A stretch of 64,000 bases of DNA, taken from contig JAAONU010000001.1 in assembly GCA_012932295.1 (NCBI GenBank), forward strand, positions 49,759,134 through 49,823,133. The letters are read 5' to 3'. The position numbers and the translations under genes were made by a program. Source of the stretch: Cyclina sinensis. Taxonomy: Eukaryota; Mollusca; Bivalvia; Venerida; Veneridae. Below are positions 24,746 through 37,400 of the stretch, piece after piece. The notes under the pieces were generated by a model. It was given only the letters and a program-made list of their open reading frames with translations, made no database searches and had not been told where the DNA came from. The first letter of the stretch is position 1. Every line of letters begins with the position of its first letter.

Positions 24746-25329
24746 TACCCCAATATGAGAGGGTGGGGTGGGGGTGGAGACAGAGTAAATGCATTATTTT
24801 CGACACTACATAAGTACTCAAGTCTAATCTTGTTGTGAGAATACAGACGTTCTGGCGGGACTGTATCATATACGTTTGACTGAACATTGCTGATTTCACT
24901 TTAAAGACGCATATTCGCTTTATATCACCATAATTTGTACATAAATAGAACTTTTTAGACTAGCCATAAAGCGAAATCAGTGCTGTAAGTTGACACAACT
25001 TTTTAAATTGGAATGCTTTACAAAGTGGCTCCAAACAAACTTGCATTCTTTTTTGAAGAGCAAATGTTCAAGCTAGCGAAAAGTCGATCCCTGGCACCTA
25101 TTGTTTTGAAAGATATCACAGAATAATGTCATATTTTACTTTGTTCTTTCACAGTTTTAACGTTCCTGACACGCGCCTGCCTAGTATAGTCAGTAATAAG
25201 TTGAAGTTAAACGAGATTGAGTCTAAGAAGTAGAATCTCTCACAGACGTTTTGCAGAAGTCAACAAAACAAACACGGCATGAGGGAAAAGTTCATGAAAG
25301 AAAGAAGCCTTAGCAAGAAATACAACACC

Positions 25330-25467
25330 TGCTATTCTGCTGGAGTTGTTCTACTGTTCTGCTGTTCTGCTGTTCTGCTATTCTGCTGGAGTTGTTCTAC
25401 TGTTCTGCTGTTCTGCTATTCTGCTGGAGTTGTTTTTACTATTCTATTGTTCTTACTGTTCTGCTGC
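25330..25467 (+). repeat. TTCTGC minisatellite
   Basis: Imperfect tandem array of TGTTCTGC and TATTCTGC; a larger unit GCTATTCTGCTGGAGTTGTT recurs at 25331, 25378 and about 25415. Similar sequence returns at 26158-26228. Confidence 0.8.
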
Positions 25468-25786
25468 AATTTTTCTTTCAATAGACCAAAATGATTTACT
25501 AACAGTAAATAATGCAATAATGCTAACATGTCGCACAAATATTCATAAGCTACTGTTAATTATTGTGCTAGATAATATGCGAATTGTATGAAGTATAAAG
25601 TTGTTCTGTTGTTTTCTTAAAGTAATAAAAGTTACATAATTGCCACAGAACGTCTAAATCTTATCTTTATTGCAATAAAGGTGCACGGTAAAATAAAGAA
25701 AATACTCTTCTAGACTTTTTGTCCTTTTTAATGTTGTTTTTTAAGTTTATGTTTAGGCTAAAAGTCTAATTGCATGCACCAGAATT

Positions 25787-26110
25787 TTGCCCAGAGGAAG
25801 GAAACAAAGTAAAGTGTATTATCTCCATGTTGCCATCTATTCACATACTAATTTTTATTAACCTAGCTCACATTCTTTTTGAGTTATGAAAAGATCTATC
25901 TGTTAAAACTATATTTTGACTATTTCCGTTACCAAAGCAACCAGAATTTTGATCCGAGGAAAAAAACAAAGTGTCTTGCATTAACTCCATGTGGCCATTT
26001 ATTCATTTACCAAGTTTCATCAATATAACTTACATGTTTTTTTATGTTATCGCAAGATTCAGATTTCCGGACAGCCGAACGGACAGACACGCGGAGAGCC
26101 AACATCTGTA
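25787..26110 (+). repeat. Two-unit interspersed repeat, about 150-bp period
   Basis: CCAGAATTTTGCCCAGAGGA (25789) and CCAGAATTTTGATCCGAGGA (25941) head two related units that both contain AACTCCATGTKGCCATYTAT-type text. The second ends CGAACGGACAGACACGCGG. It sits between two blocks of TTCTGC minisatellite. Confidence 0.65.
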
Positions 26111-26157
26111 TGGGACCCACAATTCTCATTTAGACATTTAGTCTTTTTTTATTTTGT

Positions 26158-26228
26158 TCTGCTATTCTGCTGTTGTTGTTCTGCTTTTCTGTTATTCTCC
26201 TGAGGCTGTTCTGCTATTTAGCTGTTAT
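26158..26228 (+). repeat. Second TTCTGC minisatellite block
   Basis: GTTCTGCTATTCTGCTGTTG and neighbouring copies repeat the motif of the array at 25330-25467, on the far side of the interspersed repeat. Confidence 0.7.
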
Positions 26229-28325
26229 GCTCTTCATACAGACCGTGACCTCATATGAAATAGGAGATACAATACTTTTGCACTGAGCCCTTAAAAATGT
26301 CATGGGTTAGGATTTTAGATATTAAGCCACACTCAAAAGACAAAAATTACCTTAGTATTAACTCTTACTTTTGAATGTCTACGACGACAGTTCGATAAAA
26401 AAATCAATGATCAAATATCGTATATTTGTCGAGCCTTTTAGCATGTTCAATGTTTTGATTTGTTTTTGTGTTTTTATTATGAAATCCACACCACAAAATT
26501 TACATTAAAGCAATAAAATCAACTTTACATTTACAGTATCTCCTCAATATATGCAATATATTCAAAACACGTTGTAAACTTGTAAGTATGAATTATTTTA
26601 CCTCAATTTAATGCACGGTATGTTAAGCAATGAATGAGTAAACACAAGTTTAGAAGGTGTTGTAGTAAATAGGACCGTAGATCTTTAATCCTTAAGTTAT
26701 TCAGATTAATTAATTCCAGGGTCAGACAGTTGGTAGTTGTTATTTCATTCGTACATTTTTTTTTTTCAATAAAACTTATTTGTCTTGCTTAAATTGATAT
26801 TTTCCTGAAAATAGAGTCATATATTTATAAAGCTATACTAGATATGGTGTCTAAAATGTAATGCAGAACGGTAAAATAGAAACTTTGGCTCTTACTAGTT
26901 CATCAGATAAAGACTTTAAAACATCTTTTACCAGATGCGCAGTAATGCTTCCGTTAATTCATTTGAACAATACCTAAATTTAAGTCGTACACACTGGTTA
27001 TTGAACAAGGCATACAAAGGTTTATGGCGTCTTCTGATAGCAGTTCAAGCAACTACACTGATAAAAATATAGTATATCAATATACTTTGTCTAAAATATC
27101 AAAAAGAAGACTGTAAATATTTGAATGCCATGCTTGCATTTTAACTTGCTTCACTTGATACATGTTTTATGTAAATAGAATTTACCGGTTCAACAATTCG
27201 TTGTATGAAACGCTAGGAAATAAATAAAGACCGTGTTTAAACCCGATATGAATAAGTAGGCGATTTTCTAAAAATATGCATTCGATAACCTATGTTTTCT
27301 GAAAATACAAAGCCCTTGCGTAAGAATATGTTTCCATTTAAAACATGATTTAAGACGACAGGCCACACTGAAATAGAGGTCCGTTGATGAAAGAAGTCAC
27401 ATTTAGCGCTATCAAATTTTGAATACTAGGAATCTTGTAGCGGTATGTGTTTTGATTTAAATATTTATTTTAAGTTTCTCTAAAACAGAATGAGCTATTT
27501 TCAAGTAAACTTAAACTTGTCTTAAGATTCTGTATATATCATTTTTATTGAGATTTTATCAATAAATATTCTACAGTGTATATTCCATGGCAAAAGGAAA
27601 AAAAAAAGAAAAGAAAATTGCGCTCAGTTTTCAGTTCAGGTAATGTAAATGCTTCTAAAAATTTTGTCTAAAATATTAAAATTATTAGATAATCATAAGC
27701 GCGATTTTGACCAGTTCGAATTCTTTTATATTTGTAGCTTTAAATAATTGGACGATATTTCTGAATTAATGTTTAATCTGCACGACTATAATTTGTTTAT
27801 AGATTACATTCGCAGAACGCGTTAAGTATACTGTATGTTAAGTGGTTTTCGGGAAATATTTTCATGAAAGCCAGAAAATTTTATTTTTTTCCGCAGAAAT
27901 AATTATCGAATTATCGAAATAATTTTAACGTTTTATCTTTTACGGAAAATACTGCTTTTCATGAAGATGGCCAGATTTTTTATAAAATAAAATTCATTTT
28001 ACGAAATATTTACCTTTTTTTTGTATGCAGTAGTGCGCACACTATCGAAACATTTCGTCCTAGAAATGGTGACTGTTAAAGATTATAATAAAACATTTCC
28101 TGTAAAAAGTTTTAACGACAATTAGGAGATTTCTAGAAAAAGGGGAATGGTCACTATTTTGAATTTTCCTGATAATCAGTTAGTATTTTCAAGCAAACGG
28201 TATTTAATTCACGAATAATTTGGTCAGTTATGACGATAAATTAACAAAATATCTTTAAATCATTTGACCACAATATGAAAAGTATGCCACTGTAGAATTT
28301 GGCACTCAATGTACATTATATGTTG
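26229..28325. other. Intergenic, no gene recognised
   Basis: About 2.1 kb of AT-rich sequence without coding similarity, RNA gene or clear repeat structure on either strand. Confidence 0.6.
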
Positions 28326-28424
28326 TTTGGGTTTTTGAGTGATATATGTGGATATATTATCTGCCAAGATTAAGATTATATCTTGGCAGATAATATATCC
28401 ACATATATCACTCAAAAACCCAAA
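28326..28424. repeat. Perfect 45-bp inverted repeat (hairpin)
   Basis: Left arm 28326-28370 starts TTTGGGTTTTTGAGTG; right arm 28380-28424 is its exact complement and ends CACTCAAAAACCCAAA. The spacer is nine bases (28371-28379). Perfect arms imply recent origin or active maintenance. Confidence 0.95.
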
Positions 28425-29289
28425 TAATAATTTTATTACCCTTCCCCTGCCGAGTAAGATTCATTGCCGTTTCAAATGAAACGTCGAAATGAGATTCCCT
28501 TTAGGGTACCCCTTCACCACTAATCACTTGCCGTTTTTCTACAAGTTATTTCGTGTATATAATTTTGAATATTAAATGTATATCTTTAATGAAAGCCATA
28601 AATTTGGGTTAATATTTCCGCGCATTCGGTACAGATTATTTTCTTTTATTTTTTAATTTTTATTTCAATAGTTCGTCTGTAGATCTACCAATCGTAACAA
28701 CTGGGCCTTTTCCGACAACTTTTTTAAAAGACATATTGAAGTCGCCCGAGGTGTTCCGAATGTAGATCTACATGAAGTATTTGCTTTCGTACCTAACGAA
28801 TGTAAACAAGAGAAAAGGAGTAGTCTGTTGAAGACAATTTTTTTTGTAATTAATATCAAGGTTTGACGAGGTCATATTTGTTTCAAATACTGATGAGAAT
28901 ATTTATCTTTACTCTATTTTGGTAAATATTTTTTACTTGACACTTAAAAAGTGCTTATATATCGGAATTTACACTTTACAACATCGAACAGTACGCGCAT
29001 CGTCACAGCGCATGTGGTTTACAACGTGGGGTACCCAAGGGGGAAATTATATGTGTATATTACCTGTCTGGCTCGGTTATATCATTTTTTTTTCGGCGGA
29101 TCAATATACAATCAAAAAGGAGAAAAAAATCTGGAAGTGTAATAAAAAAATGGTACATTTGTAGAAAAAGATATTAGTAATGGTATATTTAATTATAATT
29201 TGTTTACAGATAATTTAATTTATCTAATTTAATTCAGTTTAATTTGTTTATATATGTACATTTATACATTTACAATGGTACAATAATGG
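28425..29289. other. Intergenic, no gene recognised
   Basis: No coding similarity seen. The reading frames here are short and unsupported. Confidence 0.55.
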
Positions 29290-29850
29290 AACATTAATAG
29301 AAATAAGACAATCTCGTTGATACGAAAGGCTAAGAAAGAATATTTTAATAATGCTATAAATGAAAATACGTTAACCAATAATTTATGAAAAAATTCAAAT
29401 ACGTTGGTGGGTCAGAATGTAAACGAAGGTGTTAAACTTTAGAAAGAAAATTTAAATGTAGATACTACTAAAGTAAAGGGACAATCAAATATTATTAATG
29501 CACTTAGTGAACCTTTTATAAACATAACCAATATTGTTTTATAAAAACGAAATCTGAAACTTAAAAGTTTCAAACTTGGAAAATATTTTAAATGAACAAT
29601 TAAGATCAGTAATTGCAATAGATTATATTACTTCACTTGCTGTAAACCACATAATCAATAATCTGAACGCAAACAAATCGACGAGAATCGACAACATTGC
29701 TTCAAAAATAATTAAATATTATGGCGATAAAATAAAACGCATATTGCAGCGCTAATCAATAACTGCCTCTCTAAAGGTGTATTTCCTGACTCTTTAAAAA
29801 TAGCCAGTTTTCAAAATTGCGACAAAAATGTTCAAGATAATTACAGGTAA
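29290..29850 (+). pseudogene. Non-LTR retrotransposon (LINE) reverse-transcriptase relic
   Basis: Decayed conceptual translation shows LINE landmarks in order: SLIRKAKKEYFNNAINEN near 29312, then INNLNANKSTRIDNIASKII near 29650 (family pattern of leucine, NKS, G/I-D-I, then K(I/L)IK) and NNCLSKGVFPDSLKIA near 29758 (family pattern SLxxGxFPxxxKxA). Stops and frameshifts interrupt it. The RT catalytic FADD box is not present, so this is only the N-terminal side of an RT domain, truncated on both sides. Confidence 0.75.
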
Positions 29851-29934
29851 AATTCCAGAGTAGTATAATTATTATTGTACATATACATTCCACGGAGCAC
29901 GACGTCGTAAATATTAATGAAAGTCAACGTCCGT

Positions 29935-30333
29935 TCATTTTTCATTGTCATAGTCACCTGATCGAGTAACGCATTTCTTGTGACGACGAATCCACTGGCC
30001 ATAAATGGAAGCATACCAGCTTCCAGAAGAAGATGACACAATGGAACGAACCTTCAAACTGAGTTCAGTACCTTATTCAAATCGCAGTCCTCGCAATTGA
30101 CGCTTCAATTCATGATTAATTCTGAAATAAATGGGCGCGAGATCTGGCGAATAGTGACGTCCATTGAGAAATGTTTCATGCCATTTGAAAACAATACTTT
30201 TACAACATCCTGTTGATTGTGTTTTCTGTAGCAATTTGAATGTTACCGTTGTTGTGTGACACAGGTTAAGGCAAAACTTAATAATCGCCCTAGTTTCAAC
30301 TTCTAAAGTTGACGTCATGATTTTCGGCGTCAT
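29935..30333 (-). pseudogene. Internally deleted mariner-like transposase relic
   Basis: The minus-strand frame begins with a mariner N-terminal HTH-like stretch (EVETRAIIKFCLNL, then KSIVFKWHETFLNGR) and jumps directly to the C-terminal catalytic motif YSPDLAP followed by LKRQLRGLRFE. After a frameshift the terminal segment WYASIYGQWIRRHKKC and SGDYDNEK appears, ending in a stop at 29935. A full mariner transposase is about 345 residues; roughly 200 central residues, including the first two catalytic aspartates, are missing. Terminal inverted repeats were not located with confidence. Confidence 0.8.
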
Positions 30334-31341
30334 ATATAAATAATTGCCTTAACGGTGGATATAAACGAAGACGTCGTTGAAAGTTACAGGAAATGACATT
30401 GACGTTGTCTCATATGACGTTTCCAATTCTCGCGGTAATATGAAATTCGATCGTGCTTTGATTGACACGTTTATATACTGACTTATGTCCGATTTACAGA
30501 GTGTTCCATACGGCGTTACCATGGTAGCATTATTGTTAAAAAATATCATTTTAAAATTGAAACTGTTTTGAAAATGGTAAACACTTTTTGGTGAACATGA
30601 AATATTATATCCTGCAAGTTTGATTGAATTTGAACGTAAAATAATGATATCAGCGCCTTAGTCCGCGAATACATGCTTTTTCATCTAATATCCAGTCGAT
30701 AGAAAATTACGAACGGTCAGAATATGGGCTTCAGTTAGTAAAATTTCTATAAAAAACGAAGTGTCTGCGAATTTTGCATTCAACAATAGTTCTATTTGCA
30801 GGATTTGATATACATTGTATTATGAGGTGAAAAATAACATTCCTATTTTGGGACATGCTGACATTGCAGCGAGGGAAACTGCCGGCATAAAGATGTATAT
30901 TTTGAGACGCATATGAAGGATTTTATTAGCTACATTGGATCCATATAAAAACCTTTACTTTGACAACGTCAAAGATTGTTTACAAAAACCACCAGTCATA
31001 CTGGAAGTTGCAGAAAGTTTTGGAAAAAACTGTATTTATAAATTTATGAGAACCACTTAATAAATTTTCAGTAGGTCGAACAGGATCGAACAGGAATTCT
31101 GTTTATGAACAGGAGTTAAAATTAACGAAAACAGCACAGACTTAAAACTCTAATGTGCGCTGTTCACTTGTACACATCCGTAAAACACCAACTATCTCTG
31201 CCTTTGACTCTCAAGAGATACAGCATTTATAAGAAAAGTAATTGAATGTAAGCAATCAATGCTTAAAATTCGAAGAATTGTGTTTGAAAATAGTCTTTTT
31301 TCATCGATAATTTATTTTTCTAACGGATCTAGATATTTTTC
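30334..31341. other. Intergenic region upstream of gene A
   Basis: No gene or clear repeat seen. The right edge may contain the acceptor (AGATATTTTTCAG, ending 31341-31342) of an untranslated first exon of gene A; gene C has the matching AGATATATTTCAG ending about 59491. Confidence 0.45.
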
Positions 31342-31360
31342 AGCTGTTCCAGTTGGCACT

Positions 31361-31388
31361 ATGAGACCTGTCGCACCATGGATCATTG
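31361..31388 (+). CDS. Gene A exon 1: start codon and signal peptide beginning
   Basis: 28 nt, phase 1 end at ATTG|GTAATA. Encodes MRPVAPWII. Gene C has the equivalent exon (59511-59541, MKHAIQWIII) with the same GTAATA donor, and in both the next exon supplies a hydrophobic stretch ending SVxQS before the first module cysteine. The shared structure supports a start that is too short to find by reading frame alone. Confidence 0.75.
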
Positions 31389-31444
31389 GTAATAAATGAT
31401 TTGTAATCAAAAATGTATTCTAGTATAGAAGTCGTGGTCTAGTA

Positions 31445-31483
<39 letters not shown>

Positions 31484-34400
31484 GCTTTGCAGCTGAACTC
31501 CGATTTTCGAACAAATAATGTACATCTTAGTCCATTTCACTTCTTGAATCGTTTTTTTTGCGTAATGATAGCTTCGTTGACAGGGTCATGTAAGGAATGG
31601 GAAGCTTTCTTGATAGAAAAGATAAAACAGTGAACTTGGGCTGTTGAACTCAGATCACTTAGAAAGTTTATGGTTTTTGAAATTCACACCGCAGCCAATA
31701 ACATCCTTTGAAAATTTTGATAAAAAGGCACAAAAAACCAACAAAAAAACCCCAAACAACGAAATTAATCAGGTGTCGATGATTCTACAAAATCTAAAAG
31801 GCAGTTTTCAATCAGCTAATCGTAATGATTATTATTACATGAACTTTTTCATTTGAATTTTTCATTTGGTAGTTACAGTGTTGAGCAGTTTTATGTTTGG
31901 TTGTTCAGTAGCCCAATCGGCAAACAACTGTTCGACAGTTGAAGATGACCTTGCCACGTGTTACAGTATATACACACCCGTAGCGTATGTGGATCCGAAC
32001 AACACATGGCAACAAAACTGTGAAAAGTAAGTTGAAATAACTGACAATAAAAGATAAAATTCATAGCGTCTTTTAAAGAGTTTTTTTTTAGTTAGGAGAT
32101 ACCGTTACCATAGCCGAAATTTCCCTCTATGTTGAAAAGAAAGTTTGTATTTTGCCTATATAGTAGGCGCCCAAACTTTAAACTGTTATTTGTAATTGGA
32201 TTTGGACATGATGATTCCTGGTTTGCCAATATTTAATATTCAGAAGCATATCTCTGAAATATGCCGATTCAACGTTAAAAAAAGTACAAAATGTATACTT
32301 TGATATTCGCAAGTATATCATTGAACTTAATCATTATAAAACTGTTTTCATTTATTTTTTTTTCTTCAAACATGTCATGATTTTATAAAATGGTAGATTC
32401 CATTTCATTCATTATTTTTGAATTTGTTGAAATAAAGAATTTGCCACACCTTATTATTGTAGAATATTTATATAACAACTCATTTATTTGTCTATATCGT
32501 TGATTCTTCTGAAATTCTGACAGTATCATGGAGTGGTGTTGTGATATTTAAGTTTCTTTGATGTTGCTTTATATTTAACCGTACCAGTTTTTAAAAGACG
32601 TATCAGCTATCATTTATATTATTTCCCCACCACACTACCGAGTGTTCTAATGCTTTTCGTATCAATTTTTGTCTGTAGCAGTGAGGGCCATTGACTTTAT
32701 GAACTTGTTTTCTAATATTTTATTTCATTTTTGAATTCCTTATAAAAATGTTTTTTGATAACTGATTTTGATATTTGTCTGCAGTATTGAGTGTTTCCTG
32801 CAGTGCATGTCTGATGCCATTGGTGACTGTTACCTTCTGGACAAGTATTTCACTTACGATATCAATGTGATGAAAGTCAATTACAGAGCGTCTTGTGAGA
32901 ATTTCAACATTAATGGTAACATCCTTTACTTAACTACATAGTTTTTCGAATTTAGACAGCAAATGTATAAGATTATCACCATTAAAACAATAACAACTGT
33001 ATTTTTTTTATTTCAAACACGTTAATATTAATGTAACTGAAATCACTGGCTGACGAATTCGAATTCGCACTGAAGTACAGATTGTTATAGGTATAAAGTG
33101 TCTTATAGTATTGGTGTAATTTTATAAGACGAAAGTTATATGTAACTGAATGTGTACAAATAATATAATTAAAGTTAAATATTTTTTTATTCCACACATG
33201 TTTGATTTTGAATAAGAGACATATAAGAAATAACATATTGCCCTTTTTAGTATATCTGGAAACATATTTTACTACAATCGATTAAGTACAACCGGTTTGC
33301 ACTTTTACATCATTCATTTCTAATTCCATTTCGTTGTATTTTTCTTCCAAGCATTTTTATCTTTTCGGACGATTTGTCAGTGTTTTGCCATAGGCACTGC
33401 ACTAAATTTTACCACTTTATTTTTCGTACAGTTGCTTCTTTGATCGAATGTCAGCCATACAACACAACATGTCTTTTTGAGTCAAATGCGCTGAATGTTA
33501 TTCTGGATGCAGTCAGTTATTATAATAATTCAGACTACGCTAATTACAAAGAGGCGTATTGCAAGTAAGGCGTTTTTCAGTTAATATTTGTATTGAAAGA
33601 ATTTACTTATATAAAAACAGAAGGCATAAACATGTGAAATACATTGGTAATGCAAATCGATCAATCTTTATGGCATGGAGTTTTTATTTCATTTCATTGT
33701 TCAGGTCCATTTTATATAAACATTGACTGCAAAGAGTCTGTAACTTTCATTGCTATATGTTGACAGTCTCTTGTAAATGACTGAAGAAAAATAGCTACTG
33801 CGTTATACAGGAGAATACAAAAGAGTTGCTTTTTATTGTGATATAAAGAATTATTAGAATATTTCGCGTGGTTTTGCAAATAAATTACTTTGTGACGGTT
33901 TTATTTGGTAAATTATTATAACATCTAATTCAGATCACTCGAAGTTAGTCTTTGTAATAAATACAAGCCAGTAAGTAAGACATTAGTAACATTGCTTATT
34001 TGTACTTCATTCATGAACATTCTTTTAACAGTTACACCAGCCTGCAAAAGAGCTGTATAAGCAATGAAGCAACAGCAAACTGCACATCAGAGATTGGAGA
34101 CTTTTACAGAAGTATTCTGATAGTTTCTACATCCCTTTCACAATGCGGAAGCGAACAGAACCACGCGTATTTTGCTACGTATAATGGATCGACAAACTGT
34201 GTAAACCCTTACACACTTGGTCCTTCGACAGACTCGACTTCAGTTAACGCAAACTTTATAACTACAAACACTACGATAGTACCACAGCTGAATTCCTCAA
34301 CAACAGAGACAACATCTTCATCCTCCTCACAATCAGCATCAACATCTAATTCTTCATCTACAGTCGCAAAACCACCGCCAACATTACCTACACAATCACA

Positions 34401-37400
34401 GTCGTCCTCATCAACATCAACAGCTACACTATCAACGCCAGTAACAACACCATCATCGTCAACATTATCACCATCATCGTCACAAACACCATCAATATCA
34501 TCATCATCAACAACAATATCATCTTCTTCCCCAACAGCCCAATTGGCAAACAACTGTTCGACTGTTGAAGACGACCTTGCGAATTGCTACAGTATATATA
34601 CACCCGTGGCGTATGTAGATTTGAACGACACATGGCAACAGATCTGTAAAAAGTAAGTTGAAATAGGTAATAAAATGAAATTCATCAGGTAAAACATGGG
34701 CTTTTTGTTAGGAAATACCGTAGCCGTAGCCATGGTGTCCCTCTTTGTTGAAAAGAAAGCCTTTTTGCTTGCCTGTAAGCCGACCAGAACTTCAAGCTAT
34801 TATTCGTAATTTGGCATAGCGATTTATTCCTGTTTACTTAACTCTAATATTCAGAAGCATATATCTGAAATCTTCCGATTCATAGTAAAATGTATGTATG
34901 TACTTATTTTTTTGTTCGTTTGTTCAAACGAAAATAAATCATTTATCACATATAAAAAGTTTCAAGTCTGGAAAAAAGACAGAACAAGACTTAATTAGGG
35001 TATAAGCCTTATGATTATTTCAAGATCAATACAACTCATAAACATAAATGGCAAAAGCAGACGTCCATAGAATGTCTTAAGGTACATGTTTAATCATTCG
35101 CAATCTGTGAAATAAACAATAAAAACAGTGACATACACTAGCGGATCCAGGGGGGGGGGGGCGCACCCGGCGCACGCCCCCCCTAAAATTCCCGGAGCTT
35201 ACATGTTCTTTGGTATGGAAACAATAAAATACACTATATTTTCCTATTTTTTCTTCGCTCGCTTCGCTCGCGCTCGTTATTAGATATTAGAACTATAGGT
35301 AACGTATGCCCCTGGATCTGCTAGTGCAACCTTTAGAGTGATTAAAAGTTACGCCCCCCCCAACCCAAAATCCTGGATCCGCCCCTGACATATCACCAGT
35401 GATGGGAAAGATAAGTGATAATCTAAATTCAACCTTTAGTAAAGAGTCCTAACGTAAGCAACAGAAAATAAATCTAGAATTAAATCAGAAATAATTTGCC
35501 CCCGCAAACCATCTTCTAGAGTGTGGGACGGGTGGTTGTATCTTTTGATACAATGCGTAGCCCTCGAACATCACTTCTTAACTGCGCTTTCTTTACATAC
35601 CCGAATTCACGATTCAAAGGATGCACGAAATAAATGTGCCACTAATTAAATATAACAAACAAACTCTTAAAATATTATAATTACATTTTTGGTATTCGCA
35701 AAAATATCAGTGAACTTTCATCATTATCAAACTGTTTTAATTTAATTTTCTTTCTTTAAACGTGTTACGTTTTTATGAAATGACAGAATCCATCTTTTTC
35801 CATGCTCCCATATTTGAATTTGTACAAATACATACTTTTTTTCTATAATCACTGTAGACTATTTATTATACAATTCTGTTGTTTGGCCATATTGTTAATT
35901 CTAAAAGTTTGTATTTCATTTTTTGGCAGTATCATGGAGTGTTGCGATATTTGAATTTCATTGACGATGCTTATATTTCATCGTTTCAGTTGTTGTTAAG
36001 CTTGATTCTGTTTTTCCTTTCCTTTTGTCATATCATTTGTATTATTTTCCCACCACACTACCAAGTGTTCTAATGCTTTTCGTATCAATTTTTGTCTGTA
36101 GCAGTGAGGGCCATTGACTATATGAACTTGTTTTCTAATATTTTATTTCATTTTTGAATTCCTTATAAAAATGTTTTTTGATAACTGATTTTGATATTGT
36201 CTGCAGTATTGAGTGTTTCCTGCAGTGCATGTCTGATGCCATTGGTGACTGTTACTTTCTGGACAAGTATTTAACATACGATATCAATGTGATGAAAGTC
36301 AATTACAGAGCGTCGTGTGAGAATTTCAACATTAATGGTAACATCCTTTACTTAACTACATAGTTTTTCGAATTTAGACAGCAAATGTGTAAGATTATCA
36401 CCATTAAAACAATAACAACTGTATTTTTTTTATTTCAAACACGTTAATATTAATGTAACTGAAATCACTGGCTGACGAATTCGAATTCGCACTGAAGTAC
36501 AGATTGTTATAGGTATAAAGTGTCTTATAGTATTGGTGTAATTTTATAAGACGAAAGTTAAGTGAATGTGTACAAATAATATTATTAAAGTTAAATATTT
36601 TTTTATTCCACACATGTTTGATTTTGAATAAGAGACATATAAGAAATAACATATTGCCCTTTTTAGTATATTTGGAAACATATTTTACTACAATCGATTA
36701 ACTAAAACCGGTTTGCACTTTTACATCATTCATTTCTAATTCCAATTCATTGTATTTTTCTTCCAAGCATTTTTATCTTTTCGGACGATTTGTCAGTGTT
36801 TTGCCATAGGCACTGCACTAAATTTTACCACTTTATTTTTCGTACAGTTGCTTCTTTGATAGAATGTCAGCCATACAACACAACATGTCTTTTTGAGTCA
36901 AATGCGCTGAATGTTATTCTGGATGCAGTCAGTTATTATAATAATTCAGACTACGCTAATTACAAAGAGGCGTATTGCAAGTAAGGTATTTCTTTCAGTT
37001 GATATTTGTATTGAAAGAATTTACTTATATAAAAACAGAAGGCATAAACATGTGAAATACATTGGTAATGTAAATCGATCAATTCTTATGGCATGGAGTT
37101 TTAATTTCATTTCATTGTTCAGGTCCATTTTATATAAATATTGACTGCAAAGAGTCTGTGACTTTCATTGCCATAAGTTGACAGTCTCTTGTAAATGACT
37201 GAAGGAAAATAGCTACTACGTTAAATAGGAGAATACAAAAGAGTTGCTTTTTTATTGTGATATAAAGAATTATTAGAATATTTCGCGTGGTTTTGCAAAT
37301 AAACTTAAAAATAAACTGCTTCGTGACAGTTTTATTTGGTATATAATTATGACATCTACTTCAGATCACTCGAAGTTAGACTTTGTAATAAATGCAAGCC

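Larger units (their letters stand above)
32628..36050 (+). repeat. Tandem segmental duplication, copy 1
   Basis: CACCACACTACC at 32628, 36051 and 39237 marks the same position in three successive units. Copy 1 is 3423 bp, of which about 257 bp is a later transposon insertion with its target duplication. It holds one b, c, d and next-a exon set plus introns. Confidence 0.88.

Noticed and set aside
24262..26110. Spaced repeats considered as a CRISPR array
   Set aside because: Units are diverged tandem repeats without unique spacers in an animal genome.
30349..30549. Minus-strand frame upstream of the mariner relic
   Set aside because: No similarity to transposase or other proteins; not continuous with the relic.
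34209..34553. Long minus-strand acidic (Asp/Val) reading frame, with a copy at 37797-38003 and one at 40764-41054
   Set aside because: Antisense shadow of the Ser/Thr linkers of gene A; TCA and ACA triplets read backwards never give stops. No splice or family support.
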